Positions 62,578-64,000 of a stretch of DNA of 64,000 nt are shown here, one piece after another. How positions within the stretch are numbered: position 1 is the stretch's first letter; each line of letters starts with the position of its first letter. Made by a program: the position numbers and the translations under genes. The stretch is from Chalara sp. BL73 (Eukaryota > Ascomycota > Leotiomycetes > Helotiales): assembly GCA_918026815.1 (NCBI GenBank), contig CAKJVC010000003.1:407932-471931 (forward strand), in the 5' to 3' direction. The notes beneath the pieces are model-generated. The model did not search any database, was not told where the DNA came from, and saw only the letters and a list, made by a program, of their open reading frames with translations.

Positions 62578-62882
62578 TTACTGAATCTGCATTTTTAAAC
62601 TATTGTATGATGGGATCTGGTAGACTTGCATTGAAAGTTGAACAGAGTATACCTGACCCTGGTATAAATCTTCACAGTTAATATCTTACTCCAGGTATAA
62701 TATACCTCTTCTTGAACCTCTCGCTGGGATCCTAATTTAATTGTTTTTGGAGCCTGGGTAGATACCGGCTGTTGTGTCTGACAGTTCGGATTGGGACTGG
62801 ATTCATTTTTTTGAGAAGGCAATGGCGGTGATTGCTCTAGTCTTTCCACTGCTCTCTGAACAAAAACAACAATGGTTTTCAT
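62578..62882 (-). CDS. Possible small protein, unknown
   Basis: Two-exon model (62706-62882 and 62578-62658) giving 85 aa. The 47-bp intron has donor GTATAT, an ATTAACTG branch-like site and acceptor ATACCAG, and both exons are open in the joined frame to a TAA. The protein is soluble and Gln/Pro/Ser-rich (PPLPSQKNESSPNPN) with a Tyr/Gln-rich end. It lies between the kinase region and TGS1 on the same strand, and could instead be downstream UTR sequence of the TGS1 gene. No family recognised. Confidence 0.35.
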
Positions 62883-63067
62883 TCATGTTCAAGAGGCTTA
62901 GTCATCGTGCTGCAGTTCTAAAAACTCTTTCTATAGGTCTACCGCGAGATAAGCTCCAGCACCATAAATTCCTATTTAGCATGAGGATTGAGGATTGCCC
63001 GGGCTATAAATAATGTGTTCAATCGCTCTAATGTGGGTGGTATATCATGAATAGCGTTCGCCAGATC

Positions 63068-64000
63068 TCATGAGTCCAATCCCACCATATATGCTACCAG
63101 GGCTTTGCTTGCTCCCCAAGCACAATAATGTCTGACATCTATCTTTTCTCCATCCGGCACTAGCCTCGCAATCTGATTTAGGTTACTAGTTCTTGGTAGG
63201 TAGTGTGCAGAATCCATTCCCTTGCAGAGCTCTGAATACTTATTAAGGGAATAAGGTTGCATAGTGTTCAAATTGAAAACTTCCTCTGACATGTAACCAG
63301 GTCCTCCCCATGGTGGTGATGCAAAGATAATAGTCTTGGAGCGATCGATAGATGAGGGGTTTCCTTCTATATATTCGAAGCAATCACCATGAATCCACTT
63401 TATTTTATTGGCAACGCCATAGATAGCTGCGTTGTGTTGAGCGCAAGCTATGGTGGATGCATCTTTCTCGATCGATATGACTTGCTCCCAGCGGCCTGAG
63501 AGAGCAAATGCGATTGTGTTGCCTCCAACACCGCCGAAGAGATCAATAATCACTGTTTTGGATAGAGACACTTTCGAAGCAAGATCGGAAGCCACTTGAC
63601 TGATATACTTTAGCAAACATTTGGAACAAACAGGATCAGTATGGCTAACTTTGCAACAGCTTCAGGCGTGACTTCAAACCAAGCGTCGTCGGTCATTTGG
63701 ATGCCGTCGTCATAGAATGAGAACATATCGTATCGTTGGTGCCAGTATCTACGTATAGTTAGTTTTTATCATGTTTTTGGTGAAAATGCCATTACTTTTG
63801 AATATCATAATCCACTTCTGCCAGGGTTTCGTAGTTATGACATTTGGCAGTAAGTGGGAAGACTCTGAAGTTGGGAGTCTGTCCACACAAGTTATATATC
63901 CTCCGTCTCTCCTTCCACAACTCTGTGCCTTCCGCCTTAATGTCTGATAAGTCCTTATGTAATGGATGTGTTGAATCACAGCTATCGCACTGATAATCCT
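63068..64000 (-). CDS. TGS1: Trimethylguanosine synthase, N-terminally truncated by window
   Basis: Methylates m7G caps of snRNAs, snoRNAs and telomerase RNA to m2,2,7G; nuclear. Visible exons: 63796 to the window edge, 63650-63748 and 63068-63599 (277 codons in phase). Landmarks: KYWHQRYDMFSFYDDGIQM across the first junction, WFEVTPEAVA, the SAM-binding VIIDLFGGVGGNTIAFA, and the SPPWGGPGY catalytic motif with the conserved Trp. The second intron must use acceptor ATATCAG (VAN-QVASDLASK); the nearer CTAAAG breaks the frame. The upstream part has Cys pairs (YQCDSCDSTHP) and presumably continues past 64,000. Confidence 0.92.

Overview
The window is a stretch of core genome from a filamentous ascomycete (Pezizomycotina). 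The evidence is densely packed single-copy housekeeping genes with one to five short introns each (mostly 45-65 bp, GT-AG, CTAAC/CTNAC-like branch sites), fungal-type proteins such as an LSD1 homologue with a C-terminal HMG box, and pyrimidine-rich leaders. A leotiomycete is my best guess, but this is an inference from protein flavour only. I see no rRNA, convincing tRNA, CRISPR, intact transposon, phage or plasmid feature, and no secondary-metabolite cluster. I rebuilt exons by hand. For nearly every named gene the summed coding length is an exact multiple of three and the junctions restore family-conserved residues.

Layout, left to right. 1-7.6 kb: GFA1 (chitin precursor synthesis), a BAH-PHD chromatin reader, and a small PAR32/DUF3602-like protein. 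9-18.8 kb: mitochondrial phosphate carrier, a CBS-domain protein, a possible tiny membrane protein, an atypical extended SDR, and F-actin capping protein beta. 19-28 kb: LSD1/KdmA-type demethylase, Vps33, and histidyl-tRNA synthetase, the last two divergent. 29-37 kb: a conserved fungal protein of unknown function, a Ca2+/calmodulin-dependent kinase, a UBE2W-like E2, and COQ6. 38-44 kb: TOP1 and ATP3 (divergent), then a small Cys/His protein. 44-47.8 kb: a gene-poor stretch. 47.8-57.4 kb: a Cys-rich low-complexity protein, complex I 49 kDa subunit and RPC40 (divergent), UBA3 and TEL2 (divergent). 58-64 kb: a germinal-centre-type kinase of the Kic1/Nak1/POD-6 group, two unresolved small loci, and the 3' part of a TGS1-type cap hypermethylase that runs off the window.

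The genes do not form a pathway cluster. Themes recur by chance or by ordinary core-genome density: mitochondrial energy metabolism (phosphate carrier, ATP3, 49 kDa subunit, COQ6), chromatin and DNA topology (BAH-PHD, KdmA, TOP1, TEL2) and ubiquitin-like conjugation (UBE2W, UBA3). Several divergent pairs share compact 300-500 bp promoters.

I did not find a convincing undescribed multi-gene system. The most notable items are fine-scale: a 6-nt microexon in UBA3, two independent 1-nt deletions in homopolymers inside the kinase domain of the POD-6-like gene, two GC-AG introns (one creating an ambiguous first exon in the CaM kinase), a catalytic Cys codon split by an intron in GFA1, an extended SDR with Ile in place of the catalytic Tyr, an imperfect 53-nt direct repeat, and a few small intron-containing genes that simple ORF calling would miss.
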